A stretch of DNA of 64,000 nucleotides from Symsagittifera roscoffensis (taxonomy: Eukaryota > Xenacoelomorpha > Acoela > Convolutidae). A program made the position numbers and the translations under genes. The stretch spans positions 24,058,697-24,122,696 of the forward strand of contig NC_087068.1 of NCBI RefSeq assembly GCF_963678635.1, read 5' to 3'. The notes under the pieces are model-generated. The model did not search any database. It saw nothing but the letters and a program-made list of their open reading frames with translations, and was not told the origin of the DNA. Of this stretch, positions 32,960-45,829 are shown piece by piece (the stretch's first letter is position 1; each line of letters opens with the position of its first letter).

Positions 32960-33540
32960 TGAATAAAAATTAATTTGCAATGATTGTGTCACTTGCCAAG
33001 TAAATACAACCTTCAGAGATAAATCGCAGAAAAACAAAAAATTATAGGATAAAATTTGTATTTCAATCAAAGAATCTCTTTTAGTACAAAAACTCAAATC
33101 ACCCTCTGAAGGAAACACACACATTTTTGTAATTGTAGACGCATTTACCATTCCTGTAGTATAAACCCCACTTCCACACTATTATGCATTCAGGACGTTT
33201 TACGAACACTGGATAGCAAAATTCGGACCAACCGAATTCCTTGTTACAGATAATCGAACAGAATTTGTTAGAAATGAAGTAATCACATCATGTCACTCAA
33301 ATAAAATTAAGCAAAATCCTAATAGCTCACAGGCCCCATGGACTGATTGGCTACACAAAGGCCTAAACAGTTCACTACAAGATTATCTCCGGTGTATGAA
33401 TAATGTAAACGATTACAATACTCCTAATGAAAAACAGTAGTAAAACTATATCCACTCGCATATAATTCTCGAATAACAACAATTTTTGAATTATCACCCT
33501 ATGAGATGGTTTACAACCAAAAGCCGCATTAATAAAAAAA
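32960..33540 (+). pseudogene. gypsy B integrase, broken
   Basis: CNDCVTCQVN (about 32975-33005) is the second half of the HHCC finger. The core reads THIFVIVDAFTIPVV (Asp kept, about 33118-33160), YAFRTFYEHWIAKFGPTEFL and VTDNRTEFVRNEV (second Asp kept, about 33240-33280), WLHKGLNSSLQDYLRCMNNV (about 33347-33405) and FELSPYEMVYNQKPH (about 33485-33530). The third catalytic residue, Glu before the LHKGLN helix, is not readable. The D-D spacing and FELSPYEMVYNQKP fit Ty3/gypsy. Confidence 0.72.
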
Positions 33541-33552
33541 AGTTCACCACAA

Positions 33553-33987
33553 ATGCGTGAAAAAATGCACCATGAAATTGTCAATTATCGAAAGATTCCA
33601 TTTGTAATAATTTACCACTTTACACTCACGAAAAAATCATCATTTTCATTACACAAGAAAATTTATCAAAAAATTGCAAAGAAGCTATCACAAAGGCAGA
33701 ATATTGATTTTCAAATCTATTCAAGTCTTACACCAGCTTCAGATTTGAAAAAGGAGCATCCGTATAGATCCCAAATTTTACAAAACAAAAAAGATTTTGA
33801 AAAAATTCAACTCATCAGAAAAAGATTCTATCCAATCATCGACAAAACTACATTTGTAACATACGAACTAATTGCTCGATACAAAAAAGAAATCAACCAA
33901 CACAGCAAAAACCTCCTACCGTATTATTCAAAAAATACGCTCTTTGCGAGCAAACTTTTATTTTTTAACTGGACTCAATATTTTTGA
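33553..33987 (+). pseudogene. gypsy B post-integrase block
   Basis: 144 open residues right after the integrase core, Lys-rich, with YEMVYNQK just upstream in another frame. Contains FEKIQLIRKRFYPIIDKTTF. It may be the integrase C-terminal extension; no domain recognised. Confidence 0.35.
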
Positions 33988-35059
33988 AACGCCTCAAGAA
34001 ATTGTAGATCCCAAAACTTCTCAGATTCAACCAAAAACTAAATGAGAAACCCATAGGAAAACACTCTAAGATTACCGCAACTACACAAAGAACGAATCAA
34101 AAACTACAAGACAATTTCAATAGCTGAAACAAAGGAAGAATAACAGCAACCTCAACCATCTCGACCAACCGACCAATCTTCGAAACCAACACCAAAAAGA
34201 TTCAGAAAATTTTATTCCTCCACCTAAAAAATTAAAAAAGATAGAAATTCAACAACCATCAAAATATTTATCACTATCTTCAACCACATCATAAAAAAAC
34301 TAACCTTTCCTCACAAAATTCTCACAATGAGAAAAAAACTTTATGTTAGCCACTTTTTTTTCAAAATCAATTTCAATTAGTTCTACTTCTCGGAAAAAGT
34401 CATCCAAAAGTCAGCCAACAATAACACTTGAAGTTATCGCCACCACTGCTTTTACTAGCCGCATAACTTCAAACTGAAATAGAATTATAACTCAATTTTT
34501 GAGACCTCCACGTCAAAAACAAGCAATACCCTCAAATTTGACAACTTAAATAAATATCTTATTTTAGTTACAACTCTTGCCTATGAATCAATACAAAAAA
34601 AGCAACAATATTGATTGCTCTCAGATTCTTAAAAAACCCAAAAAGGAATACGTAAAATAGTTTAAAGCTACAATTTCATAAGATTACACAGCCTTAAGAC
34701 AATAAACCACACACAAACCCCTAATCTTCCAATTTAAAAAAAAAACAAGAACTAACAACTATCTACCACAGATTCTCTATCTACTAAGCCATCGCAAAAT
34801 CCAAACCAAAACCCCTGACAACCCCTACTACCTCAATTTAATCAACTCAGTCTCAAATATTTACTCGAAAATCATACATAGTAGAACCCATATACCTTTG
34901 AAGATAGACAAGTACGCTTATCAGAACCATTAGGACCAGCTCATCTCAACGCACCTTTAAATGAACCACACAGGAACCAATAAAAAACATCTAACCGCCA
35001 CTGCCACAACTTCTGTTTGAAACCATAGACCCAAGTAAAAACCAAAAGGCGAATACTCA

Positions 35060-37960
35060 ATTTGACCAAAAAAAATAAATCATCTTCGACGAAACAGGGT
35101 TTTGACAATACGAGGTCAATTCAACCCTTACTCCCTACATCTACCGCTCTTAATCTTTTAACCCATACATTAAAATGCACCCCTGCGCCTGTAAATTTCA
35201 GTTCACACCATAATCCATCAAATAAACTATTAGACCACTTAGGTTCAACATCCACTTCTGAGCAACGGATAAATTATACATTCCCCAAGGTGAATCAAAC
35301 CTCGCCAACCTTTAAATTGATATTTCTTCAAATGCAACATCGTTAACCTTACCAGAAACACTTTAGCTAGCATCAACATTTTCCGTAACCAGTAGAACGT
35401 CTTTCAATACCTTCCCAAAAAAATTCAATATCATCTAAACAAAAAATATCAAGAACTAAAAACACAAATAAACCACTACGATTAGATTGAAACACTTGCG
35501 CAGCACCACCTACTTTATTTGGTCAACATTTAGCAGCCGCCTCCACACTTGAGCATTAAATCGATTAGAATACAGACTTGATACACAGAAATTTATCACA
35601 GAACACAACATTCACTTACTATCTCAACGGAAATTTAAAACTGAAATTTGAAACAACTCTGGATGTGAAAAATCTCACCGTTCACTCACTAACGTTATCC
35701 CAACCAAACATTAACGTCTAATCCTTGCCTCCTCCAACTATTTGCACGGAGTTAATTTACAAATAGGATTGATACACAAAAAAGACAATAGGTACATCAT
35801 TTTATAGTCCATTTTCAGGACTATCACACGCATGTATCTTCTAATAATTTTATTAGTTTACTCGTTCTACCTCTTGGTACAACCAGAAAAAAAACAATTC
35901 ACAAAAAACGTCTCCACAAAACAAAAAGGACCACAGGATTTTTTTATTACTTCACTATAACTGCAAAGACATTCAACAACAAACACGGTGTGAATCAGAA
36001 CCACAAGCATTTAAAACAACTAATGAACTTGTAACATTTTACTCAAAAGCTCCCGCTACACGAGCTATAAATTCATGGTATACTTTTTGAAATGAAGGTA
36101 CATTATTCACAGTCTTATACGGAATTATGAATAGACACAACCGTGAGTCCTTCTTCCAATGTAACATTGAAAGATTATTACTTCCAAATCCCAAAGAATA
36201 CAAAAATGAAGTAAAACGTTGAATTTTAGTACACCAAATTGAAAAGATTCGAATAGTAGTAAGCTTTCACATTTTCCCAGATTCAACACATCATATTTAA
36301 ACAATTTCAAGACCATGTAGAACTAGATGAAAAATTCCCCTACCACGGCGAAGACGGACATTTAATAAACGAATTCCATGATAAAAACTGGATACCCCAC
36401 ATTGGAATAAATCACCCATCCAATTTTAAAGCTAGCGCAAAAGTCTGAGAATACCAAGAAATAGTGTTTTTGATTGGAAAATACAACTCGAACAAATTCA
36501 ACTTACACGTGATTAAAAAATAATAATACCACATTAGAAACAAATTTTTGGTTAGCCTGTAAAATTGATCATGAATATTGCAATCCCACCACGCACACCC
36601 TGGCAAAAACTGTTGGGTTTCCTGATGACTTATGTACCACCTTTCAAATTGCTTTAAGCCAAGCAAGAATGATTTAATTCCACAACAAATTATTGAATCT
36701 ATACCAATTGAGCAAGTAAACCCAATAAGAATAAAATAAGCGGAAAGTCCACATAGGAACATTAAGGGCATTGAAAATAAATTAAAAGTTTTTTTCAGCA
36801 AACATACTCTGAAACTGAATAACCAAGCAAATTTGGAAACCACTATTTAGAAGTCAGTACTATGAAATACTGGTTCAAAATTAAAAATAAAAAGATTTGA
36901 AAGCAGAAAAACTCAATATTCACAAATTGCGTCAAATCAAAACAGAACCAATGAAAAATTTTTCATACAAGTGTCACGCTACAAAGATATACTGGACGGT
37001 AAAAAATACCGGATTTGTGGAAAACTCCTACCAGAAAATCGTTAAAGTACACGCCTACAAGAATGATCACTAATGAACCAAACATTCTTTGAAGCAATCC
37101 ATTATGACATCCATCTCGACATGAAAAATGACTATACCCTAAGTGCGAATTTTCCACGTAAAATCTTTATGAGAACTTGAAACAGTGTATCACCTATGTG
37201 AAAAAGAAAGAAAACAAATATTACAATTGCCGTCATAAGGAGTAATGAAGAAAAGTACCTTGTGCAGGATACCTAATCTCATTCAACCGCTTAATTTCAG
37301 TTAATTACAAAGAAAACAACCTTCGGTATTTTAGTTGCACTAACAAATTCTCACCGCTATATGTTTTCGAAGACAAAAGATGTTATCAAAGAATACTTAT
37401 TTTTTAAATAAAAATAAAGTTCAATATGTAGTTACACTATGACGATGTACATTTTTTTGGGATACCGTTGCCCCCTGTGGATCAGAATATAGCGTAAACG
37501 TAGTACAACTGAATTCAGACGAACATAAATACTATTTTCGAGCACCATAACCCATTTTAATGCCACCTTTTTTTCGTAATACTACCACTAGTGCACAACG
37601 GATTTTCATGAAAAGAAAGTACCCTACTAATCCAACTAGATACTTACTCATCCGACCATATTAATCACGACTCACTCGTAGTAATCACCCTACCAGTACC
37701 TATTTTCCTCATTTTTCACTTCATAAATGAATCTACAACACAGGTGCAGTTTCTACACAAGTCAGCAGACAAGCCGTGTAGCAAGAATTTAATTCGCGAC
37801 ATTTTGTGGCATTTTCTCAATATCAATCAATAAAATATTCTTGAACGAACAAATAAACGAATATATTAAGAAACTATCAAGAAAATCTAACGAAAAGTAT
37901 ACTCCATAAAACAATACGAATACTACACCGACAGCATCCCATTTAAAAAATCTATCGAAC
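35060..37960 (+). pseudogene. Unassigned region in env position of gypsy B
   Basis: Cys-containing blocks in changing frames: HYNCKDIQQQTRCESEPQAF and FYSKAPATRAINSWYTF (about 35950-36085); TTLETNFWLACKIDHEYCNP with VGFPDDLCTTFQIALSQARM (about 36520-36675); KKYRICGKLLPE (about 37000-37035); and FSCTNKFSPLYVFEDKRCYQ (about 37330-37390). The spread of Cys and its place after integrase suggest an extracellular, envelope-like protein. No family match is claimed, and it is heavily decayed. Confidence 0.3.
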
Positions 37961-38159
37961 TTTAATCATTAACAAATAGCACCAAAAACTACAGGACTAC
38001 AATTTCATTAGCAGCCCAAATCCAGAAATCAGCAGAACAATGAAATACAGCAAAGCCCCATTTCTTTATAGCATATCAGCCACAAAATACTGATGAAACA
38101 TACGAACAAATAATAGAACAACCTCACACGATAAATTTTCGGTCTCAGAAGAGTAATGT

Positions 38160-39470
38160 TTTCAGCCTTCGACTAGCCGCCAAGTTTGATTTCTTATCCG
38201 TTTTTTCTTTTATCTTTCCAACCTCCAACGAGAACACTCTGTCATTTCCATTTCCGACCTTATTTTTTTTCTCTTGCCAGTTTTTAGCCCAAGTTGTTCA
38301 AATTTTTGATCTATCTCACCACACACGCACTCCGATGAGTCTATTCAAACAGTTTTTGATACTCAGAACTCTCTAAATATCCCCACCATTGACACCCCTG
38401 ACGATTTTTAGACTCTAAACCCTGACCCACCAACTTCTCACAACCACCTTTAATCCCCAAAAACTCCCCCAAATCCGGCAGTAACACTCTCCACTTCCAG
38501 TTCCTCCTCCACTGATGCAAGCGCGATGTTTTCCCTTCTCTCTAGTAATCTCCCTGATACTCCTAGGCCTTTGACAGGCGACCAACTTGAACATGACATC
38601 CATGATTTTATCCTACACCCACACAAAAATCACAACTAACCGACAATTATTCAACACGACTCACTGGTAGTTACTACCGTAGACATACTAAAACTCCACA
38701 GTTTGTACTTGAAAACATCACTTTTTTCCTCAATACTCCTATGATTACACCGAAGCACAAAGCCAACGCGACATCTACGTAAAAGAACTTTGCCTCTTCC
38801 CTACCCTTTCCTGGGTATCATTTCATATCTAAACCGACGCAATTTTAAAACCAATAAAAAAAAAGGCAGACGATGAAGTCTTTACCACCATAATCTACCT
38901 CTAACTAACGCACTACAATCCAAAGACTCCAATAACATTGGACTATTGCATGTTTTTGATCGCTTTATCGCACAAAAGCTTAACCCATTTCCCATCATGC
39001 ACTACAATCACACAGTCATACGCTATATGGAAGATTCTTTTTACGATACAGATCCAGCTTTTAACTCACAATTAACGAAAAATTTTTCATCTGGGCCGAT
39101 AATATATTTGAACTAGATAGCATTAACTAAATTTTTACCACGTTATTGACAAGGTACTGCAAAGTATTGAAACAAATTTCAGTAAATTTGAACATTTTCA
39201 ACTCACCTTTAGTTTTCTCATTTTGAACGAAAGCGACATCAACTGCTGGCATGAAAAATGCTAAATACTAAGCTCACTGCACTCATCTCTCTTTTCAACG
39301 ACCCTTTTTACAAAGCTCCACCACGCAAAACACTCACCAACGTTACAAGTTTATTAACTCCAAGTATGCCTCTCCCTCTGTTACTGATTTTACTTATTGT
39401 ATTAAGACAGTGAACCTCAACGGCATTCGGCGGAATTATGACCTTGTCAGTCAAATGCCTCACTTATAAT
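38160..39470 (+). pseudogene. Decayed Pro/Ser-rich reading region
   Basis: The plus strand becomes C-rich. One frame reads NPDPPTSHNHL then a stop, SPKTPPNPAVTLSTSSSSTD and FSLLSSNLPDTPRPLTGDQL (about 38420-38600). Further blocks are RDIYVKELCLFPTLSWVSFH (about 38770-38830), HYNHTVIRYMEDSFYDTDPA (about 39000-39060) and FINSKYASPSVTDFTYCIKT (about 39350-39410). These look like remains of a gag-like or host protein. The family is unknown. Confidence 0.3.
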
Positions 39471-39530
39471 TTTCTATGCCTCACTTTTTTATGCCTCAAT
39501 TTTTTATGCCTCACTTATAATTTTTCCATT
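39470..39530 (+). repeat. Short tandem repeat around TATGCCTCA(C/A)TT
   Basis: Three near-identical 16-18 nt units containing TTTTTATGCCTCACTT occur in a row, preceded by AAATGCCTCACTTATAATTT just upstream. Confidence 0.7.
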
Positions 39531-39779
39531 GAAGACTTTTGCAGCATTATCATTCCGCATTAGTACATCCATTCTTAAATTTAAACTAGCTCTTTAACGT
39601 CAGACTTAAGACTCAAAATAATTTTACTGCTACTTGTGAGGAAGCCAGCATCATCCGGACGTTTGAAATTCTTTGGTTACTTTTATACGTCATTAGCATG
39701 CTCGCAAAGCTTTTAATGCACTCATCCACAAAAAAATTAACTTCTCCAATGAATTTTTTTTGAAACCCGAACCAGGCTA

Positions 39780-42700
39780 AGTATGAATTTAAAGTTTATT
39801 AATTAATAATGAAAAAAGTAACCAATTTCTTCACGTGTGTCTCACCAGTTTTCTGCTGGAATTGATCAGTAATTTTCGAAAACAATAAAAATCAAAATAG
39901 AAATAGAACTTTTGCAAAAATTGAAATCAATCCGCATAATATTTGTTGTATTTTTCCAAGATGTAGTAAAATTCTTTCGCAGAAAAGAACTATTACAATT
40001 GCGCATTGAGTTTTCTAGACGAAGCATTGATTTAACAATGAAAAAATTTTGAGATAAGAATCAACATTTTTATGTGAGCTTTTTAGTGTAAACTTCTCAA
40101 TTTGCTATTCGACCGCATATTTTTCAAGCAATCTTTTTCACAATCTCGCATTACTATCCACAACGATATTTGAAATTAAATGACTTTCCAGTGTGACAAA
40201 CTAACTGATAACAACTTAAACTCGCTTTCACTTGATTCGAACTACCCCTTAACACCGTTGGTAGAAGGAATTAAAGCTACACTTAAATAACCAACGCAGC
40301 TTACTGACACCACCAAACCAATAACCTATGCAGGAAAGCCTCACGATACTCAAACCAGGTTAAAACCAGGTTAAAATGGATATAACATTCTTTTGAAAAT
40401 CAATTCAAAGTTTTATTAAGATTTCTACTAAATCCAAACATTACACGAACCTAAAACAATCCGTTTTTGAGAAAAGGCCACAATCAAAAAAATTGAAAAT
40501 ACCTGGTACAAAAGAAAGAAAACACGCAAAAAGAGACTCTACTCAATGAGACACCCAAAAAATTTCCTCTGTGGCCTCTACCAGACGTCGCTAGAAGTAC
40601 ATGTTCTCACCATGTGCGGAGAACCCAGACCAACAGTTTTTACTAAGAAAAGCTCTAGTGTGAACAACTTTTGTAAATTATTTGAAGTAATTAAAACGCT
40701 TTTGCGAAAATCACTAACCAAGATCAATATTAAAACTGATTTTACTAAAAAGGTGTAGATGTATATGGACAACTGGATAATGTATTCAAGAATGCAGATC
40801 CTAGTCACTCGGCGTTTCACTCAGAGCAGTCAAACAATATCTCGTTAATTTATACATTGTTGAGAATGCGCGTAATTTTGCTCTTCGTAGCGAAATCGAG
40901 TAATCACTTAAAAATTCTGCAGCCTTGACGCGATCTTTCAACTTGCTACAATTTTCGTCCTTCATTAGAAAAATTTAAAAATTTAAAAACTTACTATAAC
41001 CTGGTTGGGTGGAGCCAGTTCAAAAAAGACTAAAACTTACAATAATTTGTAAGGCTGAAACCATTTTTAGTTTCAGTCAGAGAAGAAAAACTCTAACCTA
41101 GAAAGAAGTTGCTTTTCTGCTCCTTTAACCTCGCAATAGTACCAGTATATACTAGATTTAACAAGACTAGAAAATATAAGAAAAAGGTTAGGATCGGTGT
41201 TAGACTAAGAAGTTGCACCAATCTATCCGGCCGTAAGTGAAACAGCGTGACGAACAGATGGTGTACCCTATCCGAAATCATTCTATGTTAAAACCACCCG
41301 GACTCAAACTCAATACTGAGTTTGCTAAAGTTTTGAGTTTCTTGAATTAATGACGTTTTTTCAGTTTTCGCGCTGAGTTTTTTAATTGAAAGTTTGTGAT
41401 AAAAATAAACAACCTGAAAGATTGTTTCTTGTTTTTTTTTCACCAAAATTGTGTTTTGCTAAGCTTTCTTTTCATTTTTTTTTCAAAATTAATGTGGGTG
41501 AAAAGAATTATACTTTGATAGAGGATATTTTTGTCTGAAGAAGCTTTCAAGCAGTTGACTTTTGAGAGTTGCATTTAATTACTCCTTTCTAGTCAATTTC
41601 TTATCACGAAATTTTCAATAATTTTGTTAGAAGGCAGTTTTAAGGCAGTCTAACAACTTTTTGCTCAGTTTACTAGAAGTTGAATACGATTGATAGGCTT
41701 TTTTCATGTCTCAAACGATAATCAAATATTTTGGTCAATTCGGATAATTTAATGGGTATTACGTTTTGTTTTCCACGTCGCACTCCAAGCAAAAACAATT
41801 TAAGGGTCGCGCCTGGTTTGAATGGATACCACCTGATTGTAAAAGGAACTTTTTTAAAAAAAATGTAGTGTAAATTCAGTCAAACTGTGTTTCTCAGTAA
41901 ACCTTCTCAATAAACAAACAGTATAATAAACAATAAAGGTGGATCAATACAATAAAAAGTGGTTATCTAAACTCCACTACATATGCAATAATCTGGAACT
42001 CCAAAAAAGCATTCCAGCAACGAATTAGAAAATAGCTGAAACTTTTGAAAGAAAATACCCTAAATCAGGGACACCCCTCCCCGCCCATCATATATTCGAA
42101 CCCCTACCGACCCAAAGGGGTTGATGGCCATGATGATTGTAGTTCCTAAATTGTTGCTGTAATTATTTTAGTGTCTACGGGTTGCCTTTATAGATTCTAC
42201 ATATTATACTTTTAGAGCAAAAGCATCTACCGGTTGTGCTCCCAGGAAAACAAAAACTGTTATAAATCATTTTTTTTTCAACAAAAATCATTTAAGGGTT
42301 CGTTTTTTCTGACTTCGTTGAGGTTTTTGAACTCTCATTATTGATAGGCTCAATTTTTTCCGACCAAAAACAAAATCTAAACAAAACGGTTTGAACTCGC
42401 TTGTTTTGAAATTGAAAAACAAAAAAAGTTTTGCATTTGAAAATACGCAGCAGAGGAACTTTTTAAGTCGAGCACAAAGTCGAAACAAACACCATTCTGG
42501 TTGCGGTAGGCAAGCATAAGTCAATCGTTTTCTAATTTATTACCCCATTGAGTTCGAGAAAAACGAACTATATGTGGAGCACAACCGAAAGCTCACAGAT
42601 ACTCACAATATCGGTTTTCGCGGTAAAAGAACGTAGGTTAAGTATTTTTAAATAAATTTTTAAAAATCAACAATTGACCAAAAATTTTATGCTTTCAAAA

Positions 42701-42780
42701 AACTGCATGCTAATAAGTTGAATAGTTTTTACCAGTGAAACCTTAGAACACTAAAGACAGTTTATAGTCAAGACAGTCCA
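39780..42780. other. AT-rich gene-free stretch
   Basis: No recognisable protein. Minor items: a 13-mer direct repeat (about 40352-40377), a perfect 8-bp hairpin with 4-nt loop at 41305-41324 (CAAACTCA arms), and a C-rich patch at 42070-42120 that contains a GTTCGAA-like box on the minus strand but no tRNA fold. Confidence 0.4.
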
Positions 42781-42813
42781 GAAAGTGTGTAAAAGAGAGT
42801 CCAGAAAACTGTC

Positions 42814-43085
42814 ATGAGTGGATGCACTTCCACTTATGTCGGTCAAACTGTTCGACATTTGACCACTAGAATTAAGGAACATAAGAAACAGACTCACCGG
42901 TAGGCTTCCACCTCCAGCAAGGCAGACTTGAATGAAATAGCGCAGATTTTAGTTGGGAAAATATAGATAGGCCGAACAACCAAACAAAACTGTTAAAACT
43001 AGAAGCAAGGCATATCAGGAAAAAGAAACCGAGCTTGAACACGCGCGATGAGTTTAGGAGCAGGGAGTTGACACTGAAAATTTAG
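42814..43085 (+). pseudogene. GIY-YIG endonuclease end of a Penelope-like element
   Basis: The first frame reads CTSTYVGQTVRHLTTRIKEH (42823-42882), with the Y-V-G-Q-T part of the GIY-YIG motif and the following Arg-rich helix. It stops at 42897. After a frame change the tail reads DFSWENIDRPNNQTKLLKLE, ARHIRKKKPSLNTRDEF and SRELTLKI to a stop at 43085, giving the conserved Glu (in LEARHI) and Asn (in SLN) of the nuclease. Penelope-like retroelements carry this domain after RT. No Penelope RT was seen upstream, so this is a 5'-truncated copy, the common form for such elements. Confidence 0.65.
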
Positions 43086-43254
43086 TCCCAAAACTTTTTT
43101 GGTTTTTTATTAAAACGTACATGTCTGAATCGAAATTATGACTCAGAAACTTCCAGACAAAATAATTTAAAATCTTTCGATAATTTTAGAGGTTAAAAGT
43201 ATTTTAATCTAAATATTGATTTTAAAGGTCAACTGTGATTGACTTATTTTTAGA

Positions 43255-43302
43255 ACCAAAAACTTAGAACCAAAAATTTGATGGTTTAGAACCAAAAATT
43301 AT
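43255..43302 (+). repeat. Short direct repeat TTAGAACCAAAAA, three copies
   Basis: TTAGAACCAAAAA or a one-base variant occurs three times within 50 bases. Confidence 0.7.
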
Positions 43303-44499
43303 AAGTAATATTGTTGTAATCATCATTTGTAAATTGATGTTTAATTGTCATTTAGATAAGTTTATTGAAAGATTACTGATGATGCACATGCTTGCGAAAA
43401 CGTTTGAAATTTGATTTTTTATCAAAAATCTCTTCCAGAAAACAGTCCAAAAAATTTTCGAAACATAGACAGATCGGTCGAAACTTAATTCGAGCAATTC
43501 AAATCAAATTTACCATTTTATGAGTGTGTGGGGGAGTGAATGAAACTTTAAATAGGATGAAGTACCCAAAAAGGTCAAGATATATCAAGAACGTCTAAAC
43601 TATCATATTCTGGTCGATCTGGTCCAAAAATATCTAGTTTGGGTAAGAGTTTTTTGTCATGACTTTGTCTTTAAAAAAGATAATGACAAAAGGTGAACGA
43701 CAATCAGTCGCAAGAATTACCCATGCCTTAAGTCATCGTTCTTTTTTTGTTAGTCTTGAGAGAACCTTAATTACAAAGATGTTTCATGGTTGAAGGAGCT
43801 GGTTGCGCCATCACTCAGAGTTATCTGAAGTTCACGGTAACAAAAACGGTGTCAGTAGACAATGCTATGAGATACTAAGCAAGTACAGGAAATGGTCGAG
43901 GCACCGTGAGAATTTCGTTCGACATCCTAAACTACCCAGATGAAACTGTCATGTTTTGGAATCGAATTCTCAATCGAGAAATCACGCAGCTCAAGGACTA
44001 GGAGAACGGAGAGTTATGTGAACGTCACTATGATTAGCGTTCATGTGCCCAACCCCCAAATGATCAAGATCACATGCACCCAACTTAAAGGAAATAATGG
44101 CAGAGCAGCGAGATTGAGGGATTGAAATCACAAATGTCTATGATGTCACTTCAAATGGTTCAAATTGATGAAGTGATAATTTTTCTATCATAATTTTTTA
44201 TGCATCATTGACGGCAACATACCCTGCTTGTTTGCTATCCATGCACTTGGAATCGGTAATCAAAATTGGTAGAAACTCACTCCAAATAAAAATAAATATT
44301 CAGCATAAGTAGAAGAGACTCTGGCGACCGAAAATTGTGAGTGGAGTTCTACAAAAAGAACTTACAAATTAACTCATTGAAGCTGGGAAAGAAATGGGAA
44401 AATATATAGTTTGTGGACAGAATAAACAGCGTGAAGGCTGATAGAATGAACTTATCAAAAAGCCTTTGTATGTTTTGGAAACTCGTCAAAGAGAAAATT

Positions 44500-44900
44500 G
44501 AAACCATTCATTGACAGTTCCCTTGTGAAGGAAAGTTCGACAGGATCCAAAAAAAGCCTGACGAAGTGTTTAAAAAACATCAAAGAACACTTAAAACATG
44601 CTCACCACATTTGAAAATCACAAACTTAAACAATTTAATATACCGGGAAGCACTGATTTTAACCAAACCGTAGCAATTGACCTATCAGAATACAAATTTA
44701 ACCAGAAAAAAAAATTAAACATTTAATCAGACATATAATTGATGAAATTTCTGGAATGAGTGCAAAAATTTTTCTACCATCAAAAATTCAAAGAAAATGC
44801 TAAAGGAATCAATAATATCTTAGTTCTCGAATTTTTAAAACCCAAGTTTTTCTTTCATGCCCTCATGGTAGGTTTAAAAACAAGTGACGATGAATCTAAG
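44500..44900 (+). pseudogene. copia integrase fragment
   Basis: Remains of an HHCC finger (HxQFP near 44510, KTCSPH near 44600) and the catalytic-core start DFNQTVAIDLSEY (about 44653-44693, with Asp in AIDLSEY), then NQKKKLNI and a stop. The second Asp and the Glu of DDE are not readable. Confidence 0.5.
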
Positions 44901-45274
44901 ACCAAAACGGAACTGCCGCTAAATGGCCAAATTTGAAGAGTCGATAACCTCAGATATCCAAATCTAATAGCCACTACAGAACTAGTTATGCCGAGCGACC
45001 TTTCATGATGAAAAAAAAATCGATCAATCCGGATCAGAAGAAATACGAGGCTGGAAGAAATGCGGTTCATTTAAGATGCTAGCGCAACCGAACTAGATTT
45101 TGAAGGGAGAGACATAACAAAGCACAGATGGGTTGACACTTCGAATTTCGCAGAGGATGGAGCGAGAAATCCTAAAAGCCGTTCAACAATCAGAGGAGAC
45201 GTGGAGGGAAAAGAAATGAGTCTGGAGGAATACTACCCAAAGATTTTGAAATCGGGTGCTACTTTGTCATAGCT

Positions 45275-45772
45275 ATGTTGGCCCCCAAGAAAATGTTATT
45301 CCAGTACATAGACGTCCAAAAAGCACTTTTCCAATCTGACGCTTGCAGTAAACACTATGTTTCACCGTCCAGGGAAGCAAAAATACCAGTAGGAAAACTA
45401 TGGAAGCCCAAAGTTGCTGCATGTAAACTGGAAGATGCGGAAGTTGGCTGGTACTCGACCATAAAAGGAAGGCAAGAAGAAGTGGACATTCAAAAGTGTA
45501 GCATGACCCGTTGTTTTTTCTATGGCCAAAATGAAATGCAACAAAGCATTGGTATATCTACCGTTCATGTAGATGACATAATATTTGCCCTTGAGGACTG
45601 TTTTCTCTGGGAGTCTCATAGGCCAACTACAGTGAGCTACTACATTATTAGGACTAGACTTCAAAAAAAGACAGACAGCAAAAAAATCAATGACTGCATA
45701 CTGATACTGAGCACTCGAACTCATGAACGAGTCATACGAAAATTGAAATTAGCGCTAAAAAGTTACGGTTGA
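45275..45772 (+). pseudogene. copia reverse transcriptase (open block)
   Basis: 165 open residues. FQYIDVQKALFQSD is the motif A region (Asp in YIDVQKA). KLWKPKVAACKLEDAEVGWY corresponds to the KLxKxLYGLKxAxRxWY block. TVHVDDIIFA is the YVDD box with His in place of Tyr but both Asp kept (about 45569-45590). A charged C-terminal part follows. The block upstream (RWVDTSNFAEDGARNPKSRS, about 45129-45190, in another frame) leads into it. The length is shorter than a full RT, so internal deletions are likely. Confidence 0.7.
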
Positions 45773-45829
45773 AATACGGTACCTGCCAAAAAAAATTAGC
45801 GACCACTTAACGGTTTATAAACAAGGAAA

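Larger units (their letters stand above)
27875..37960 (+). mobile_element. Ty3/gypsy retroelement B, A-rich, decayed, split by assembly gap
   Basis: Plus-strand blocks in order: gag (from ATG 27875), RT thumb (about 31700-31790), RNase H (about 32040-32340), N gap, integrase zinc finger and core (32960-33530), then a long region in the env position to about 37.9 kb. The plus strand is A-rich and G-poor over this whole length, unlike gypsy A, which marks the element's extent. Stops are dense. LTRs were not delimited. Confidence 0.7.

Noticed and set aside
33375-33584. Minus-strand open frames over gypsy B integrase and env-position region, such as 36412-36843
   Set aside because: Shadows of the plus-strand gypsy B reading; no motifs of their own.
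42060-42125. tRNA-like B box (AGGGGTTCGAATATATG on the minus strand)
   Set aside because: No matching A box or cloverleaf could be folded around it.
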